A stretch of DNA of 7,271 nt from Flavobacteriales bacterium (lineage in GTDB: Bacteria; Bacteroidota; Bacteroidia; Flavobacteriales_F; PHOS-HE28): the NCBI GenBank assembly GCA_020854015.1, contig JADZGG010000435.1:1-7271 (forward strand). Direction: 5' to 3'. Each line of letters begins with the position of its first letter. The first letter of the stretch is position 1. Both the position numbers and the translations under genes were made by a program. A model generated the notes under the pieces. The model made no database searches and was not told the DNA's origin. It saw nothing but the letters and a program-made list of their open reading frames with translations. Positions 6,390 to 7,271 of the stretch are shown here, piece after piece.

Positions 6390-6907
6390 TCGGCAAGGTC
6401 CTCGCCAATGTGCTACGCTTCATGCTGCTCGTGCTGGTACAGGCGCTCGTGCTGGATCACTTGGACCTGGCGAACGGTTGGCTTGTCCCCTACCTGTACG
6501 TCCTGTTCCTCTTGATGCTTCCTTTCGACCTACCGGATTGGGCACAGTTGGTCGTCGGCTTCTTCGCCGGCATGGTCATGGACCTCTTCAGTAGCACACC
6601 GGGCATGCACACCAGTGCTTGCGTATTGATGGCCTTCCTGCGCATCTGGATGTTACGCCTGTTAAGGCCACGCGATGGCTATGACCACACGCGGAGCCCC
6701 ACCATCGCTGATATGGGCATTGCCTGGTGGACCACTTTCGCGGCCGTGCTGGTGTTCGTCCATCACCTTTGGCTCTTCTTCGTGGAGATCTACCGCTTCG
6801 ATGAGCTCGGAGCCACCTTGCTCCGCGCTTCGCTCAGTGCCGTGTTCACACTGGCATTGTGCATGCTCGTACAGACCCTCTTCACACGCGTGTCCCGCTC
6901 CCGATGA
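6386..6907 (+). CDS. mreD: Rod-shape-determining membrane protein MreD
   Basis: MreD is a polytopic inner-membrane partner of MreC in the rod complex; its exact biochemical role is unclear. The 173 residues are strongly hydrophobic, with five to six membrane segments (roughly 7-24, 33-47, 53-68, 75-93, 108-132 and 145-166). The most recognisable parts are VPYLYVLFLLMLPF (34-47) and GMVMDLFSSTPGMHTSA (62-78), which correspond to the conserved central MreD core. Membrane proteins of this family diverge quickly, so identification rests on this core together with the position between mreC and a PBP2 gene. The start ATG overlaps the mreC stop, and its own stop overlaps the next start in the same ATGA fashion. 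Confidence 0.93.
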   Translation: MIGKVLANVLRFMLLVLVQALVLDHLDLANGWLVPYLYVLFLLMLPFDLPDWAQLVVGFFAGMVMDLFSSTPGMHTSACVLMAFLRIWMLRLLRPRDGYDHTRSPTIADMGIAWWTTFAAVLVFVHHLWLFFVEIYRFDELGATLLRASLSAVFTLALCMLVQTLFTRVSRSR

Positions 6908-7271
6908 ACTTCGATGATCGCAGGTTCGTTCTCGTCGCTGCGGTGATCTTCGTTTGCGTGGTCTTCATTCTTCGCCTGTTCTACATTCAGGTGGCGGACG
7001 ACAGTTGGAAGGCTCGTGCCGCGGACATCAGTGAGCGCAAGATCACTGTCTTTCCATCGCGCGGTCTCATCTACGATCGTCGCGGTGAGCTGCTGGGGGC
7101 CAATACGCCCGTATACGACATCATGGTGGTGCCGCGTGAGGTGAAGGCCTTCGATACCCTCGCCTTCTCACAGCTGGTCGGGGTGTCCGTGGAGGATGTC
7201 CGCAAGCGCCTTACGGCCGCTTCCAAATACAGTGGCTACAAGCCGAGCGAATTCGAAAAGCAGATCACCGC
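6904..7271 (+). CDS. mrdA: Penicillin-binding protein 2 (elongation transpeptidase), N-terminal part
   Basis: The gene runs off the right edge; 122 codons are visible. Residues 8-28 form a single N-terminal membrane anchor after a short basic tail (MNFDDRR). Next comes the class B PBP signature FPSRGLIYDRRGELLGANTP (50-69) followed by VYDI, which opens the N-terminal pedestal domain that interacts with MreC. The visible part then enters the start of the dimerisation/head region (VEDVRKRLTAASKY). The catalytic SxxK, SxN and KTG motifs would lie beyond the window, so activity cannot be judged. Assignment to PBP2 (MrdA) rather than the division protein PBP3 (FtsI) rests mainly on the location directly after mreD, with a 4-base overlap, and on the immediate RGLIYDRRG context. 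rodA would be expected next. Confidence 0.92.
   Translation, partial: MNFDDRRFVLVAAVIFVCVVFILRLFYIQVADDSWKARAADISERKITVFPSRGLIYDRRGELLGANTPVYDIMVVPREVKAFDTLAFSQLVGVSVEDVRKRLTAASKYSGYKPSEFEKQIT

Noticed and set aside
1..7271. Search for mobile elements, CRISPR arrays, tRNAs, toxin-antitoxin or defence genes
   Set aside because: No spaced repeats, terminal inverted repeats, transposase/integrase motifs, tRNA-like cloverleaf or recognisable defence domains were found. All substantial coding space is accounted for by eight ordinary genes.

Overview
The window is about 7.3 kb of GC-rich bacterial DNA with eight protein genes. No tRNA, rRNA, CRISPR array, insertion sequence or phage-like segment was seen. 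It most likely comes from a GC-rich member of the Bacteroidota, probably Flavobacteriales-like. Three things point there: a beta-helix lipoprotein carrying a CTDPTATNYDPDA motif typical of that phylum, Bacteroidota-type PurH/MreB/MreC/MreD sequences, and no clear Shine-Dalgarno sequence before any of the eight starts. This is judged by reading only; no database search was possible.

Layout. Positions 1-129 are a leader that may begin with the 3' arm of an upstream gene's terminator. Positions 130-1530 (+) encode a surface-type beta-helix lipoprotein, followed by a strong hairpin with a TTCG loop at 1550-1579. Positions 1582-2031 (-) encode a small YqaA/DedA-like membrane protein that converges on the lipoprotein gene. 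Diverging from it at 2098-2802 (+) is an outer-membrane beta-barrel protein. After a 95-base gap comes a same-strand cluster running off the right edge: purH (2898-4430), mreB (4445-5473), mreC (5556-6389), mreD (6386-6907) and the first 122 codons of a class B penicillin-binding protein, PBP2/mrdA (6904 to the edge).

How the genes work together. MreB, MreC, MreD and PBP2 form the core of the rod (elongasome) complex, which places new peptidoglycan along the cell side wall; rodA would be expected just beyond the window. The mreC/mreD and mreD/mrdA junctions are 4-base ATGA overlaps, so these three genes are probably translationally coupled. purH, which makes IMP, sits only 14 bases before mreB and may share its transcript. 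The three left-hand genes are envelope proteins with no visible functional link to one another.

Overall this is mostly housekeeping DNA and I found no convincing new system. The items most worth a second look are a C8 run at the end of mreC, where a -1 shift would fuse MreC to MreD, and the unusual cysteine cluster just after the lipoprotein's anchor.
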